Shown here piece by piece: positions 27,089 through 35,726 of a stretch of 64,000 nucleotides of DNA; positions within the stretch are counted from its first letter, which is position 1, and every line of letters starts with the position of its first letter. Under the pieces are notes generated by a model. The model worked only from the letters and a program-made list of their open reading frames with translations, was not told the DNA's origin and did not search any database. The translations under genes were made by a program, and so were the position numbers. This stretch comes from Rhodanobacter sp. AS-Z3 (GTDB lineage: Bacteria; Pseudomonadota; Gammaproteobacteria; Xanthomonadales; Rhodanobacteraceae): positions 328,501-392,500 of the forward strand of contig NZ_CP119392.1 of NCBI RefSeq assembly GCF_029224025.1. The letters run 5' to 3'.

Positions 27089-28047
27089 ATCGCACTCCTC
27101 TTTCTGACGAGTCCTTCTGTCAGTCCACCGCTTCGCAAAACAGCCGCTTACGTTATCACGAAGTGTGACCGAGTTCAGGTTTATGAAAAGGTGGAGGTGA
27201 TAAAGCACGAAACATGCCCGAACTTGGAAGCGGCCTGGCCGAAGACTCGCTCAGCCTCGCCCCAGTAATCCGGCCGCGCGGCGGCCACGGGAAGACAAAA
27301 GGCGGATCTCACACGAGTGAATTCCTGAAATCGTCAACGATTCAGCCGCCCACCGGGTGGACGCCCATGATCACCGGCGTTTTCGCCGGAGCCTCCCCGA
27401 GCGAGAGCTTCACCAGGCTTCACCCGCGGCCTTCACACGGTTCAGAGCTGGGCTCGTTCAGGTCCAGCCTTCGCGTCACCGCCGTCGTGAGGCGCAACAT
27501 GCGTGGCAAATTGTCACGTTGTAGCTGGCAAGGTCACTTCCTGACCACTTCATGCTGCACCGGCAAGACGCGTTTCTCCATTCCATTCAGGAAGCCTGGG
27601 CCGTTGGACCGGCGAAGTTCGGCCTGGCCACGCAGGATCGAGCCTGCCTGACCCTGGCGGGCACCGCAGAATCGATCGCGTGAGCGCCACACCGGCACGT
27701 ATGGAATGCGACGACGACTTGAAGACTTGCTTCAGAAGCCCACCCCCAGGGTTTGCGGATACCCGGCCCGCCATTTCAACAAGGCTGGCAACTTCCAAGC
27801 CAAGGCAGATGCGGGCACGTTGAGCAGTTCCTGCAACACCCACCGGCCGCAGCACCGAATGGCTGGGCTCGCAGCTTGCCAGCAGCGCCACGCGGTTCGT
27901 TTTCTCGCAGCGGCTATTTGCTGGAAACCAGCGGCCAGGTTGTCGGTACTGGTCAAGTAACCCGCAGCGCAGCGGCTGTCGTCTTCGCGCTGTAAGCACC
28001 GCTGTTGCGAAGCGCGGCAGGACCACATCGCCTTCGGCAGTGGCTGA
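27089..28047. other. About 1 kb without a recognisable intact gene
   Basis: Must contain the leader and promoter of the EPS operon (roughly 27090-27300, minus strand). The remainder has several short overlapping frames on both strands (for example 27214-27651 plus, 27550-28026 minus), none with recognisable domains or ribosome binding sites. The pattern, with a coding-like tail at its right edge (28048-28176), suggests a decayed gene. No inverted terminal repeats of an insertion sequence were seen. Confidence 0.4.
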
Positions 28048-28176
28048 CGACTACACTCGTCGCTCGGCTATGAGTCGTATGCCGAGTTCAAAGCCCATAT
28101 CGCCCGCGCCTTCGGTGCCCGTGTCTTTGAACGAACCCTCACCGTTCCGGTCCCGCACATGAGCACATCAGCATGA
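28048..28176 (+). pseudogene. C-terminal coding remnant fused in phase to galE start
   Basis: A 42-codon frame follows an in-frame TGA at 28045 and ends in a TGA overlapping the galE ATG (ATGA). The translated tail includes YAEFKAHIARAFGARVFER, which has protein-like composition, but no start codon with a ribosome binding site precedes it. The coupling-type overlap implies that a longer gene once preceded galE and lost its 5' part. Family not recognised. Confidence 0.35.
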
Positions 28177-29165
28177 ATACCATCCTCGTCACCGGCGGCG
28201 CCGGATATATCGGCAGCCACGTCGTCCAGCAGCTCACCGAACGTGGCGAGCGGGTGGTCGTACTCGACAATCTCACCAGTGGTTTTCGCGAAGCCGTGGG
28301 TAGCGCCGAACTGGTCGTTGGCGATGTCGGCGACCAAGCGCTGGTCGCGCGCGTGCTGAGTGAACACCGGATCAGCGCCGTGCTGCACTTCGCAGCGCAC
28401 ACGGTGGTACCCGAGTCGGTCCGTGATCCGCTCAAGTACTACGGCAACAACACCTGCAAGACACGCAACCTGCTGGCCTGCTGCGTCGACGCCGGCGTGC
28501 GCCGATTCCTGTTCTCGTCGACCGCCGCCGTTTACGGCATGCCCACCAGCGGCATCGCCGACGAGGACACGCCACTACAGCCGATCAATCCGTACGGCAT
28601 GTCCAAGCTGATGTCCGAGACCATGTTGCGCGACCTCGGCGCCGCCGGCGCGATGCAATACGTGATCCTTCGCTACTTCAATGTCGCCGGCTGCGACCCG
28701 CAGGGCCGCATCGGCCAGTCCACGCCCCACGCCACGCTGCTGCTCAAAGTTGCCTGTGAACATGCCGTCGGCAAGCGACCCAGCCTGTCCATCTTCGGCA
28801 CGGACTACGACACCCCCGACGGCACCGGCATTCGCGACTACATCCACGTCGAGGACCTTGCCGCCGCCCATCTGCGCGCGCTCGATCACCTTCGCGCCGA
28901 CGGCGAATCACTCACCCTGAATTGCGGCTACGGCCACGGCTACAGCGTGCGCGAAGTCATCGACGCCGTGCAGCGGATCAGCGGACGCGCACTGACCGTG
29001 ATCGAACAACCGCGCCGCGCCGGCGACCCCCCCATGCTGATTGCCCGCGCCGACCGCCTGCGCGAACGCCTCGGCTGGACCCCGCGGCACGATGATCTGG
29101 ATTTCATCGTGCGCACGGCGCTGGCGTGGGAACAGAAGCTGGCGGCGGACGCTACGCCGGCGTGA
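28173..29165 (+). CDS. galE: UDP-glucose 4-epimerase
   Basis: 330 residues, extended SDR. NAD-binding GGAGYIGSH (8-16), catalytic SSTAAVYG (Ser/Thr) and YGMSK (Tyr/Lys), plus RYFNVAGCDP and GTGIRDYIHVEDLA substrate-side motifs typical of GalE. Interconverts UDP-glucose and UDP-galactose, supplying precursors for the adjacent EPS locus. No Shine-Dalgarno is visible; the start overlaps the stop of the remnant upstream, so translation may depend on coupling or on weak initiation. Confidence 0.95.
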   Translation: MNTILVTGGAGYIGSHVVQQLTERGERVVVLDNLTSGFREAVGSAELVVGDVGDQALVARVLSEHRISAVLHFAAHTVVPESVRDPLKYYGNNTCKTRNLLACCVDAGVRRFLFSSTAAVYGMPTSGIADEDTPLQPINPYGMSKLMSETMLRDLGAAGAMQYVILRYFNVAGCDPQGRIGQSTPHATLLLKVACEHAVGKRPSLSIFGTDYDTPDGTGIRDYIHVEDLAAAHLRALDHLRADGESLTLNCGYGHGYSVREVIDAVQRISGRALTVIEQPRRAGDPPMLIARADRLRERLGWTPRHDDLDFIVRTALAWEQKLAADATPA

Positions 29166-29367
29166 TTTCGCAACAAAGGCCTCGCCGGCAGCGATAAAGC
29201 GGAGGCCGCTGGACGCGCGCCATGCGCAACTCAACTTATCCGGGGTTGATGATGTCCGATACGAAGCGGCTTGCCTCTGAACAAGCCCGCGAGCATCCAG
29301 GATTTGATAGAGAGCCGCGCTACCCCGACTTGATGGGTCCCCGTCCAACGCTCAGCCACAAATCCAG
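29166..29367. other. Spacer between galE and hsdR (convergent)
   Basis: 202 bp separating convergent genes. No clear hairpin plus T-run terminator was found. It is the left edge of the restriction-modification island. Confidence 0.3.
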
Positions 29368-32300
29368 CTACGAGGCCGCACGGCCTGGCTGAGCTACCTC
29401 GGATTTGGCCCGCAAGGCTTCATACAGTTGTGCCGGACCCAGCAGTATGTCCTTCAGGCCATTGCGCACCCGCTCCGAACCCAGCGCCTGGGTACTCATG
29501 GTTGAATGTGCCTCCAGCGCATCCATGATCGCCTGCATCAACGCATGCTTCAGGTCGGGTGAGTTGGCAAACTGTTCCTTGCTGTTGTTGCCGGCCTGCT
29601 GCACCAGGGTTTCGTTCTCCAGCAGCTTGCCCTTGAGCACGCCGTTGACGTAGACCAACTGGTCGTCGTCGGTCAGTTGTCCCTCGAACAGACCATTGAC
29701 CTTCTCGATGATCTCGGCCAGCAAGGCGTGCTGCTTGTCCTGCAACGCGCCACTACCGACTGCGTCCATGGCCGGAATTTTGTAGCCACCCTTACCGTCG
29801 TCCTGGAGGTTCATCGGCTGCCGACCCGCACTGCGCACGGTGTGATGGGTCAGCACCACTTTCGACAAATCCACGGTGTCACGCTCGCGGCCAAACTCCA
29901 GCAGGGGGATCAGCCGCTTGTAGAAGATGAAGCGTTTTTCGATATCGGTATTGCCGTAATCGAATACCTGCGACAGAAACGCATACAGGCGCACGTAGGC
30001 GCCCATGTCGTTCTTGAACAACACCAGCGCGTCCAGTGTGTCTTTGCTCGCCTCGGCCGCCTTGTCGTCGCCGTCCGCCGGTGCGCTCGACCGCGCCTGC
30101 TGCGCGGTCTTGTAACGAGTCAGCAACCGCTGTGCGACGGGAGCAATCGCGGCGCTCAGCTGCGCCTGCGTTCCGTGCAGATCGGTCTCTACCTGCGCCA
30201 CACGATCGACCTCGAAGTCGTCGTAGTGGCCGCTGGCATCGAGCTTGGCGCGCAAGTCGAAAACCAGGTGCGGATCGGTGACCGCTTCCAGTTCGGCGGT
30301 GGCGTAGTAGGTCTTGAACGCCTTGAGGATTTCCGCCGCGTCGTTGACGAAGTCCAGGATGTAGGTGGTGTCTTTACCCGGATGCGCGCGATTCAATCGC
30401 GACAAGGTCTGCACCGCCTGGATGCCGCCGAGCATCTTGTCTACATACATGCCGCACAGCAAGGGCTGGTCGAAGCCGGTCTGGAATTTGTTGGCAACCA
30501 GCAGCAGGTGATAGTCCGGCTGGGCAAACGCATCGCGGATATCGCGACCCTTCAGACCCGGGTTCAAGTCGGCGCTGGTTTCGCTCACCGGTGCAGGGAA
30601 ACTCTCCGGATCATTCACCTCACCGGAGAACGCCACCAACACACCCAGCTGGTAGTGCTGTCGCTCGATATAGCCGCGGATCGCTTTCTGCCAGCGCACC
30701 GCCTCCTTGCGGCTGCCGACCACCACCATCGCTTTGGCCTTGCCGTCGAGCAGCGGCTGCACGTTCTCGCGGTAGTGCTCCACCACGATCTGCACCTTTT
30801 GCGCGATGTTGTAGGGGTGCAGGCGAACCCACTGCATGATTCCCTTCATCGCCGCACTGCGTTCGACCTGCGACTCGTCGTACTCCTTGCCGTCGTGCGC
30901 CAGACGGAAAGCCAGCTTGTACGGCGTGTAGTTCTTCAGCACATCGAGAATGAAGCCTTCCTCGATTGCCTGACGCATCGAGTACACATGGAACGGCTGC
31001 GGCAGGCCGTCCGCACCGGGCCGGCCAAACAGCTCCAGCGTCTTCTGCTTTGGCGTGGCAGTGAAGGCCACGTAGGTCAGACCCTTGTTGCCGCCGGCAC
31101 GCGCGGCCATGCCCGCGGCCAGCAGCGTCTCGGTATCAATCTCGCCGCCGTCCTCCAGCTCGGCCCGTTCCTCGGCACTCAACAACTGCTTGAGCTTGGC
31201 TGCTGCTTCGCCGGTCTGCGAGCTGTGCGCCTCGTCGGCGATCACCGCGAAGCACTTGCCTTCAGTCGCAGCCAGCTCCTGCACCGCCTGCAACGCGAAC
31301 GGAAACGTCTGGATGGTGCAGACGATGATCTTCTTGCCAGCCTTCAGCGCCTGCCCCAGCTGCGCGCTCTTGCTGCCGTGCTCACTGGTGATAGTTTCCA
31401 CCACGCCGGTGGTACGTTCGAAATCGAAGATCGCTTCCTGCAGCTGTGCATCAAGCACGTTGCGGTCGGACACCACCAGCACGCTGTCGAACAGCTTTTT
31501 GTTTTCCCCGTCGTGCAAGTCGGCAAGGAAATGCGCGCTCCAGGCAATCGAATTGGTCTTGCCCGAGCCTGCTGAATGCTGGATCAGGTAACGCTGGCCG
31601 GCGCCTTGCTCCAGCACATCGGCGACAAGCTTTCGCGTGGAGTCGAGCTGGTGATAGCGGGGGAAGATCACGCCTGTGAGGTTCTTCTTGTCGTCGCGCT
31701 TGCCGATCAGGTAACGCCCGAGAATCTGCAACCAGCTGTCGCGCGCCCACACGTCTTCCCACAAGTACGCCGTGGCGAAACCAGCGGGGTTCGGCGCATT
31801 GCCTGCCGCGCCGTGGTTGCCGCGATTGAACGGCAGGAAACGCGTGGTCGGCCCGGCCAGTCGCGTCGTCATCATGACCTCGGCCTGGCTCACCGCGAAG
31901 TGCACCAGCGCACCACCGGGAAAGCCGAGGATCGGTTCGGCCACGCCGCCCTTGGGCTGCGGATGCCGATCGAACCGGTACTGATCCACGGCGTCGTTCA
32001 CGCTCTGGGTGAAGTCAGACTTCAGCTCCACTGTCGCCACTGCGATGCCATTGACGAACAGCACCAGATCCAGCGCATCGTTCGGATGATTCGGTGAATG
32101 CCGAACCTGCCTCACCACGCGCAAGCGGTTCGCCGCATAGCGTTGCTGGATCGCCGGATTGATCGCCAGCGCCGGCTTGAACTGCACCAGCGCCAGCGGC
32201 TCCTTCAGCCCCAGCATCTCCACACCACGGCGCAGCACCTCCAGCGTGCCGCGCTCATCGAGGCTTTTGCGCACGCGCTCGGCGATGCGCTCGCCGACCA

Positions 32301-32493
32301 TCGGGCCATGGGTCTTGCCGAGGCGCTGCCAGCTGTCCGGCTGGGTCGCTTCGATCCACGCCAGCAGGTCGGGCAGATACAGCGCGTGCTTGCGGTCGTA
32401 GTGGGCAGCATCGCCATCGGAGTACAGCCAGCCATGAGCGGCAAGGTGCTCGCAGATCGCCGTCTCGAAATGGATTTCCTTATGCAGATTCAT
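29368..32493 (-). CDS. hsdR: Type I restriction enzyme R subunit (endonuclease/translocase)
   Basis: 1041 residues. N-terminal PD-(D/E)xK nuclease: LDLVLFVNGIAVATVELKSD (Asp and Glu-x-Lys). SF2 translocase motor: HSAGSGKTNSIAW (Walker A), FAVIADEAHSS (DEAH), TYVAFTATP (motif III), and LLVANKFQTGFDQP plus QTLSRLNRAHPGKD (motifs V/VI). The C-terminal helical part (SNPDLKHALMQAIMDALEAH) contacts the methylase core. Cuts unmethylated DNA after ATP-driven translocation, in complex with HsdM and HsdS encoded at 36544-39802. Unusually it is separated from them by six accessory genes, all on the same strand. Confidence 0.97.
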   Translation of the reverse strand: MNLHKEIHFETAICEHLAAHGWLYSDGDAAHYDRKHALYLPDLLAWIEATQPDSWQRLGKTHGPMVGERIAERVRKSLDERGTLEVLRRGVEMLGLKEPLALVQFKPALAINPAIQQRYAANRLRVVRQVRHSPNHPNDALDLVLFVNGIAVATVELKSDFTQSVNDAVDQYRFDRHPQPKGGVAEPILGFPGGALVHFAVSQAEVMMTTRLAGPTTRFLPFNRGNHGAAGNAPNPAGFATAYLWEDVWARDSWLQILGRYLIGKRDDKKNLTGVIFPRYHQLDSTRKLVADVLEQGAGQRYLIQHSAGSGKTNSIAWSAHFLADLHDGENKKLFDSVLVVSDRNVLDAQLQEAIFDFERTTGVVETITSEHGSKSAQLGQALKAGKKIIVCTIQTFPFALQAVQELAATEGKCFAVIADEAHSSQTGEAAAKLKQLLSAEERAELEDGGEIDTETLLAAGMAARAGGNKGLTYVAFTATPKQKTLELFGRPGADGLPQPFHVYSMRQAIEEGFILDVLKNYTPYKLAFRLAHDGKEYDESQVERSAAMKGIMQWVRLHPYNIAQKVQIVVEHYRENVQPLLDGKAKAMVVVGSRKEAVRWQKAIRGYIERQHYQLGVLVAFSGEVNDPESFPAPVSETSADLNPGLKGRDIRDAFAQPDYHLLLVANKFQTGFDQPLLCGMYVDKMLGGIQAVQTLSRLNRAHPGKDTTYILDFVNDAAEILKAFKTYYATAELEAVTDPHLVFDLRAKLDASGHYDDFEVDRVAQVETDLHGTQAQLSAAIAPVAQRLLTRYKTAQQARSSAPADGDDKAAEASKDTLDALVLFKNDMGAYVRLYAFLSQVFDYGNTDIEKRFIFYKRLIPLLEFGRERDTVDLSKVVLTHHTVRSAGRQPMNLQDDGKGGYKIPAMDAVGSGALQDKQHALLAEIIEKVNGLFEGQLTDDDQLVYVNGVLKGKLLENETLVQQAGNNSKEQFANSPDLKHALMQAIMDALEAHSTMSTQALGSERVRNGLKDILLGPAQLYEALRAKSEVAQPGRAAS

Positions 32494-32546
32494 TCATCCC
32501 CCGATTCCTGATCCGGCGTGCCATCGTGTGGCACTGCATCGGCTTT

Positions 32547-33242
32547 CTAGTTTTTTGTCGGTTCACTCATACGGCGCAAACGCTGTTCAACGATACCGGC
32601 GCGCTCGGGCTCGGCGATCAAGCCCGGCAGCACGTTGGCGAAATCCGGGCGAGCCAGCAGATTCGCGAACGCCCCACCCACAACCTGTTGCAGCAAAGCC
32701 GGTGCGGCCAGCAATTCATCGGGAAGCTCCTCGCGGCCATCGACGATGTTCAACACATCCTCCAGATCGTGGCTGCCCAGCATGTCACCCGCACCACGAT
32801 CGGCAAACGCCTCCAGCTTGGTTGCGACGAAGGCGACGGCGCTCACCAGACGAATGGATAGGCCAGGCGCCAGCTCGACCTGCTTGGCGCTCGCCACAGC
32901 ATAGGGATACCAGCGGTTGGAGAAACCCAGCACATCGCCATCCACCGGCATCAGATCGAACAGCACGCCGGAGTCCTTATGCACCCAACGACAGATCACA
33001 TCGCTAGTCATGTCTTGCGTGAAACCCCGCTCCGCAATCCGCGCTTCGATACGACGAAACTGCACACGCGCCGCCTCGACCACCGCATCCACATCACGGG
33101 TGGCGCGCACGCCCTCTGCCACCGGGTCGGTAACCAGCAGTCCAGCGACTGCGCCGCCGATAAACACCACCTGCTCGCGCAAGTCGCCAAGCGCCTCGGC
33201 TACCAGACGCAGATACGGCAGGTTGGGATCATCACGCCGCAT
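32547..33242 (-). CDS. Nucleotidyltransferase, AbiEii/toxin-like
   Basis: 231 residues from ATG at 33242, overlapping the winged-helix gene by 11 bp; a longer frame upstream (33500) lies inside that gene. Minimal nucleotidyltransferase fold: GGAVAGLL (Gly29-Gly30), RATRDVDAVV (Asp50 and Asp52) and VLFDLMPVD (third acidic residue Asp96). C-terminal helical part with FVATKLEAFADRG and HDLEDVLNIVDGR, as in AbiEii/MNT-type proteins. Probably a toxin or defence effector that modifies RNA or protein by NMP transfer, controlled by its upstream partner. Lies 53 bp before hsdR. Confidence 0.75.
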   Translation of the reverse strand: MRRDDPNLPYLRLVAEALGDLREQVVFIGGAVAGLLVTDPVAEGVRATRDVDAVVEAARVQFRRIEARIAERGFTQDMTSDVICRWVHKDSGVLFDLMPVDGDVLGFSNRWYPYAVASAKQVELAPGLSIRLVSAVAFVATKLEAFADRGAGDMLGSHDLEDVLNIVDGREELPDELLAAPALLQQVVGGAFANLLARPDFANVLPGLIAEPERAGIVEQRLRRMSEPTKN

Positions 33243-33762
33243 CCGCGGCCTCCAGTTCCTTCGGCAACAACTGGGCAGCCAACGTCCGCTCGCGCGCACG
33301 GCCGGCACGCAAGGCATCCTGCAAGGCAAGCAAGCGGTGCAACGCCGGATCGGCCAACGCAGCCAGTGGTGCCGTGCGATAGATCGGCGACAGGCTCGGC
33401 CCCTTCGCGCTGCCGCTGGCGTGTGCCCATACCGGCGCCTCGCCCGGCACCGCCGTGATCTTGCCGGCCAGTGGTTCGGCGCCGAACCCGGTAGGCACAC
33501 CCCGCTTCACCGGCCCGGCCACGGCCGGCCACACATAGCGCACGCCATGCAGGGCGAATTCCAGAAGTGCCGGACGTACCGGCGACCAGTCGCCGCGACC
33601 ACGCACCACGGCCAAGCCGGCACCGACCGCGCGTTTGACGCTGGCGTGCACTTCCGACGCGCTCATCGACAAGGCTTCGCCCAGCGCCGCATACGTCCAG
33701 CGCTGCTGCGGGTGTGCAGCCACCTTGAACAACACCAGCAGGTCCTGAGGCTTCAATTCCAT
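33232..33762 (-). CDS. Winged-helix regulator/antitoxin-like partner of the nucleotidyltransferase
   Basis: 176 residues from ATG at 33762 (GTG at 33765 and TTG at 33774 are alternatives). Residues 1-60 form a winged helix: LKPQDLLVLFKVAAHPQQRW, YAALGEALSMSASEVHASVK, recognition helix about 33-45, wing GLAVVRGRGDW. The rest is a low-complexity, Ala/Pro-rich C-terminal domain that I do not recognise. The 11-bp overlap with the nucleotidyltransferase gene and the palindromic operator just upstream (33774-33801) point to an autoregulated antitoxin-type protein, analogous to AbiEi. Toxin-antitoxin function is inference. Confidence 0.68.
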   Translation of the reverse strand: MELKPQDLLVLFKVAAHPQQRWTYAALGEALSMSASEVHASVKRAVGAGLAVVRGRGDWSPVRPALLEFALHGVRYVWPAVAGPVKRGVPTGFGAEPLAGKITAVPGEAPVWAHASGSAKGPSLSPIYRTAPLAALADPALHRLLALQDALRAGRARERTLAAQLLPKELEAADAA

Positions 33763-33773
33763 CACGGGACTCA

Positions 33774-33801
33774 ATATTCGCTATTCGCGAATTGCGAATA
33801 T
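33774..33801. promoter_or_regulatory. Four-half-site palindromic operator
   Basis: ATTCGC occurs at 33776-33781 and 33783-33788, and its reverse complement GCGAAT at 33787-33792 and 33794-33799. The central two form a perfect 10-bp palindrome, and each outer site is 7 bp from its neighbour; the whole is an 8-bp-arm inverted repeat (ATATTCGC...GCGAATAT). It sits 12 bp upstream of the winged-helix start, a position for autorepression. Confidence 0.7.
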
Positions 33802-33857
33802 GGAGGAATTGAAAGCAGGGAGCAAGTGCGCTGTCGGTGGAAAACAGACTCCACCCA

Positions 33858-34274
33858 TCAAGCCTGATCCAACCACGGGTTGATCAACGCCACGCCAGCA
33901 GCCTCGAAATCGGAGGTGTTGCGTGTCACCACGGTCAATCCGTGCACCAACGCCGTCGCCGCGATCAAGGCATCGCCATGCGCCATCTGATCGGGCACAT
34001 GCAGCACTGCACAACGCAGCGCGATCGCGGTATCAATCGGCAACGCCCGACCGGCAAAGGCAGGCAACAGCTGTTTGTCCAGCCAGTGACGCAGCGCCGC
34101 ACCCTGCCGTGCATCACGCCGCTCGATGCGCAACACGCCAGTTTCCAGCTCCATCACACTGATGACAGACAGGTACAAGCTGGCGGTCGACACGCTGGCG
34201 GCCCAGCGCTTCACTTGTTTGTCCGGGTGGGACTTGCGCAGCTCGGAAACCACATTCGTGTCGAGCAGGTACAT
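33858..34274 (-). CDS. vapC: VapC/FitB-type PIN-domain toxin
   Basis: 138 residues. PIN ribonuclease with acidic residues Asp5 (LLDTN), Glu42 (MELETG), Asp101 (HGDALIAATA) and Asp122 (TRNTSDF). Expected Mg-dependent RNase inhibited by the protein encoded immediately upstream; its ATG shares a base with that gene's stop (TGATG). All catalytic positions are kept, so it looks functional. Confidence 0.93.
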   Translation of the reverse strand: MYLLDTNVVSELRKSHPDKQVKRWAASVSTASLYLSVISVMELETGVLRIERRDARQGAALRHWLDKQLLPAFAGRALPIDTAIALRCAVLHVPDQMAHGDALIAATALVHGLTVVTRNTSDFEAAGVALINPWLDQA

Positions 34275-34531
34275 CAGCCCAGCTCAATCGCGCGAATCAG
34301 CTTGTCACGCATCCGCGGGGGATCGAAATCGATGGCGTCGCCTTTCGGCATCACCAGCAACTCGACGATATTCGCCTGATGGCCGGCGAGCTGCGTGTAG
34401 TCTTCGATGCTCAGCAACACATGCGCCGGCTGACCGCGGTCGGTGATGAACACCGGCCCCCGCCTGGCAGCCTTCTTGGCGCCACTGGTGTCCTGATTGA
34501 ACTCGCGACTGGATAACGTGGTGATGGTCAT
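34274..34531 (-). CDS. vapB: Phd/YefM-family antitoxin
   Basis: 85 residues from ATG at 34531 with GGGAG at 6 bp. N-terminal Phd/YefM DNA-binding fold: TITTLSSREFNQDTSGAKKA, GPVFITDRGQPAHVLLSIED; the C-terminal tail (VMPKGDAIDFDPPRMRDKLI) would wrap the toxin. Neutralises the adjacent VapC and represses the pair. Confidence 0.92.
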   Translation of the reverse strand: MTITTLSSREFNQDTSGAKKAARRGPVFITDRGQPAHVLLSIEDYTQLAGHQANIVELLVMPKGDAIDFDPPRMRDKLIRAIELG

Positions 34532-34553
34532 GGTCGACTCCCATGGCGATGAA

Positions 34554-34571
34554 TGTAGAAACATTACTACA
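34554..34571. promoter_or_regulatory. Inverted repeat upstream of antitoxin gene
   Basis: TGTAG at 34554-34558 and CTACA at 34567-34571 form 5-bp arms around an 8-bp centre, 23 bp upstream of the antitoxin ATG. Placement fits autorepression by the Phd-type antitoxin. Short arms make this tentative. Confidence 0.4.
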
Positions 34572-34796
34572 ACAATAAAGAGAGAGCCAGCCGCATCAAG
34601 CAGCCATCAAATAACCAGTGCACGCAAATTTGTCTGCAAGCGACTGGTTCATGGTCATTTTCCCTGCCGGACTTGGCTCCCGCCTCCGCGCTGTCAAATA
34701 GCCATCAAACAAACCAGGCGCAGAGCGGCAGGCCGCTTGCGTTCTTCTTGCGCAGATCAGGGCCATACGGCGTGAAAATCTCTCCGCCCATCGGCC

Positions 34797-35726
34797 TCAG
34801 CTTTCGCCGTAGCTACGCTCAATCAGCGGTTTGGCTCGCTCGAAATCCGCCATGCTTCGCAGACACAGTTCAAGGTCACCGGTGCCCCACGTGCCGATAT
34901 TGCGCACATCGCGGCTGAAGCCATTCTCCAGCGCAACCGTATCGGGATCCAGCTTAAGCATGACCAGCAACTTGTCCTTGTAGGGAATCACGCAGGCGAA
35001 GTTCTTCAGTCGACGGAACGCGACGTACAGCTTCAAATGCTTTTCTTGCACATCCTCGCCCAGCGCCAGCAGCTGCCCGGACAACGCTTCGTACATAGCG
35101 CGGATTTCGGGTTGCGCGTGTTCCAGTTGCTCTTCCGCCGTCTTGTCCTTGCCGACCGGCTTGCTCTTCGCCAACGTCGTCGAGCCACCGATGTCAGCCT
35201 TGGCCGCGGTGGCGTCGTCCACGCTGACACTGTTGACCAGGTCGAGTAGCAACAAGTCATCGGCGAACAGCTTGTAGCGGATCAGTTCGATATTGCGCGG
35301 AATTTGCTGCACGGCGTGCTGGTCGTAGCGGGTGAAGTCGGCGGCGATACATAGCAGACGCGTGCCGGCCCAGTCGATCTGCTCAGCTACATCCTTGCCC
35401 AGCTTCTCCATCACCAGCCACTGGAATTCGGCACGGTGATCCATCAGCCAATCAAGGTAGAACAGCCCCTGGTTGATCACGTTCTCGTTGGTATGTCGCT
35501 TGTACTCGATGATCACAGGGCAACCATTTTCGTCCAGCCCCAGCGAGTCGATGCGGCCCTTGTGCGTCTTGCCGGTGGTGTACTCGGTGGCGAGAAAGCG
35601 TACGCCGAGGAAGGTCGGCATCTGCGCCTCGATCATGGACTGCAAATGCTTCTCGACTGCCGCCGCACGGCCGGACAATTCGACAGCAGTTGTGCTGCTC
35701 AAGCGAAATAGCTGGATGTCACTCAT
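34797..35726 (-). CDS. DUF5655 nuclease-like protein (NucS/EndoMS-like fold)
   Basis: 309 residues from ATG at 35726, overlapping the previous stop (ATGA). N-terminal restriction-like domain: GRIDSLGLDENGCPVIIEYK, giving Asp ... Glu-x-Lys, as in NucS-type nucleases. After a charged linker (about 165-195), the C-terminal DUF5655 domain: KLYVAFRRLKNFACVIPYKD, LENGFSRDVRNIGTWGTGDL. Probably DNA-binding or DNA-cleaving. Proteins of this type are often found near restriction systems; the exact role is unknown. Coupled to the HEPN-like gene upstream. Confidence 0.78.
   Translation of the reverse strand: MSDIQLFRLSSTTAVELSGRAAAVEKHLQSMIEAQMPTFLGVRFLATEYTTGKTHKGRIDSLGLDENGCPVIIEYKRHTNENVINQGLFYLDWLMDHRAEFQWLVMEKLGKDVAEQIDWAGTRLLCIAADFTRYDQHAVQQIPRNIELIRYKLFADDLLLLDLVNSVSVDDATAAKADIGGSTTLAKSKPVGKDKTAEEQLEHAQPEIRAMYEALSGQLLALGEDVQEKHLKLYVAFRRLKNFACVIPYKDKLLVMLKLDPDTVALENGFSRDVRNIGTWGTGDLELCLRSMADFERAKPLIERSYGES

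Noticed and set aside
29677..31575. 632-codon plus-strand frame opposite hsdR
   Set aside because: It is antisense to a fully motif-bearing HsdR gene; long antisense frames are common in GC-rich DNA and the translation has no domain.
34602..34717. Imperfect 17-bp direct repeat (AGCCATCAAA...) before the antitoxin region
   Set aside because: Only two copies about 98 bp apart with mismatches; too weak to call an attachment site or operator.
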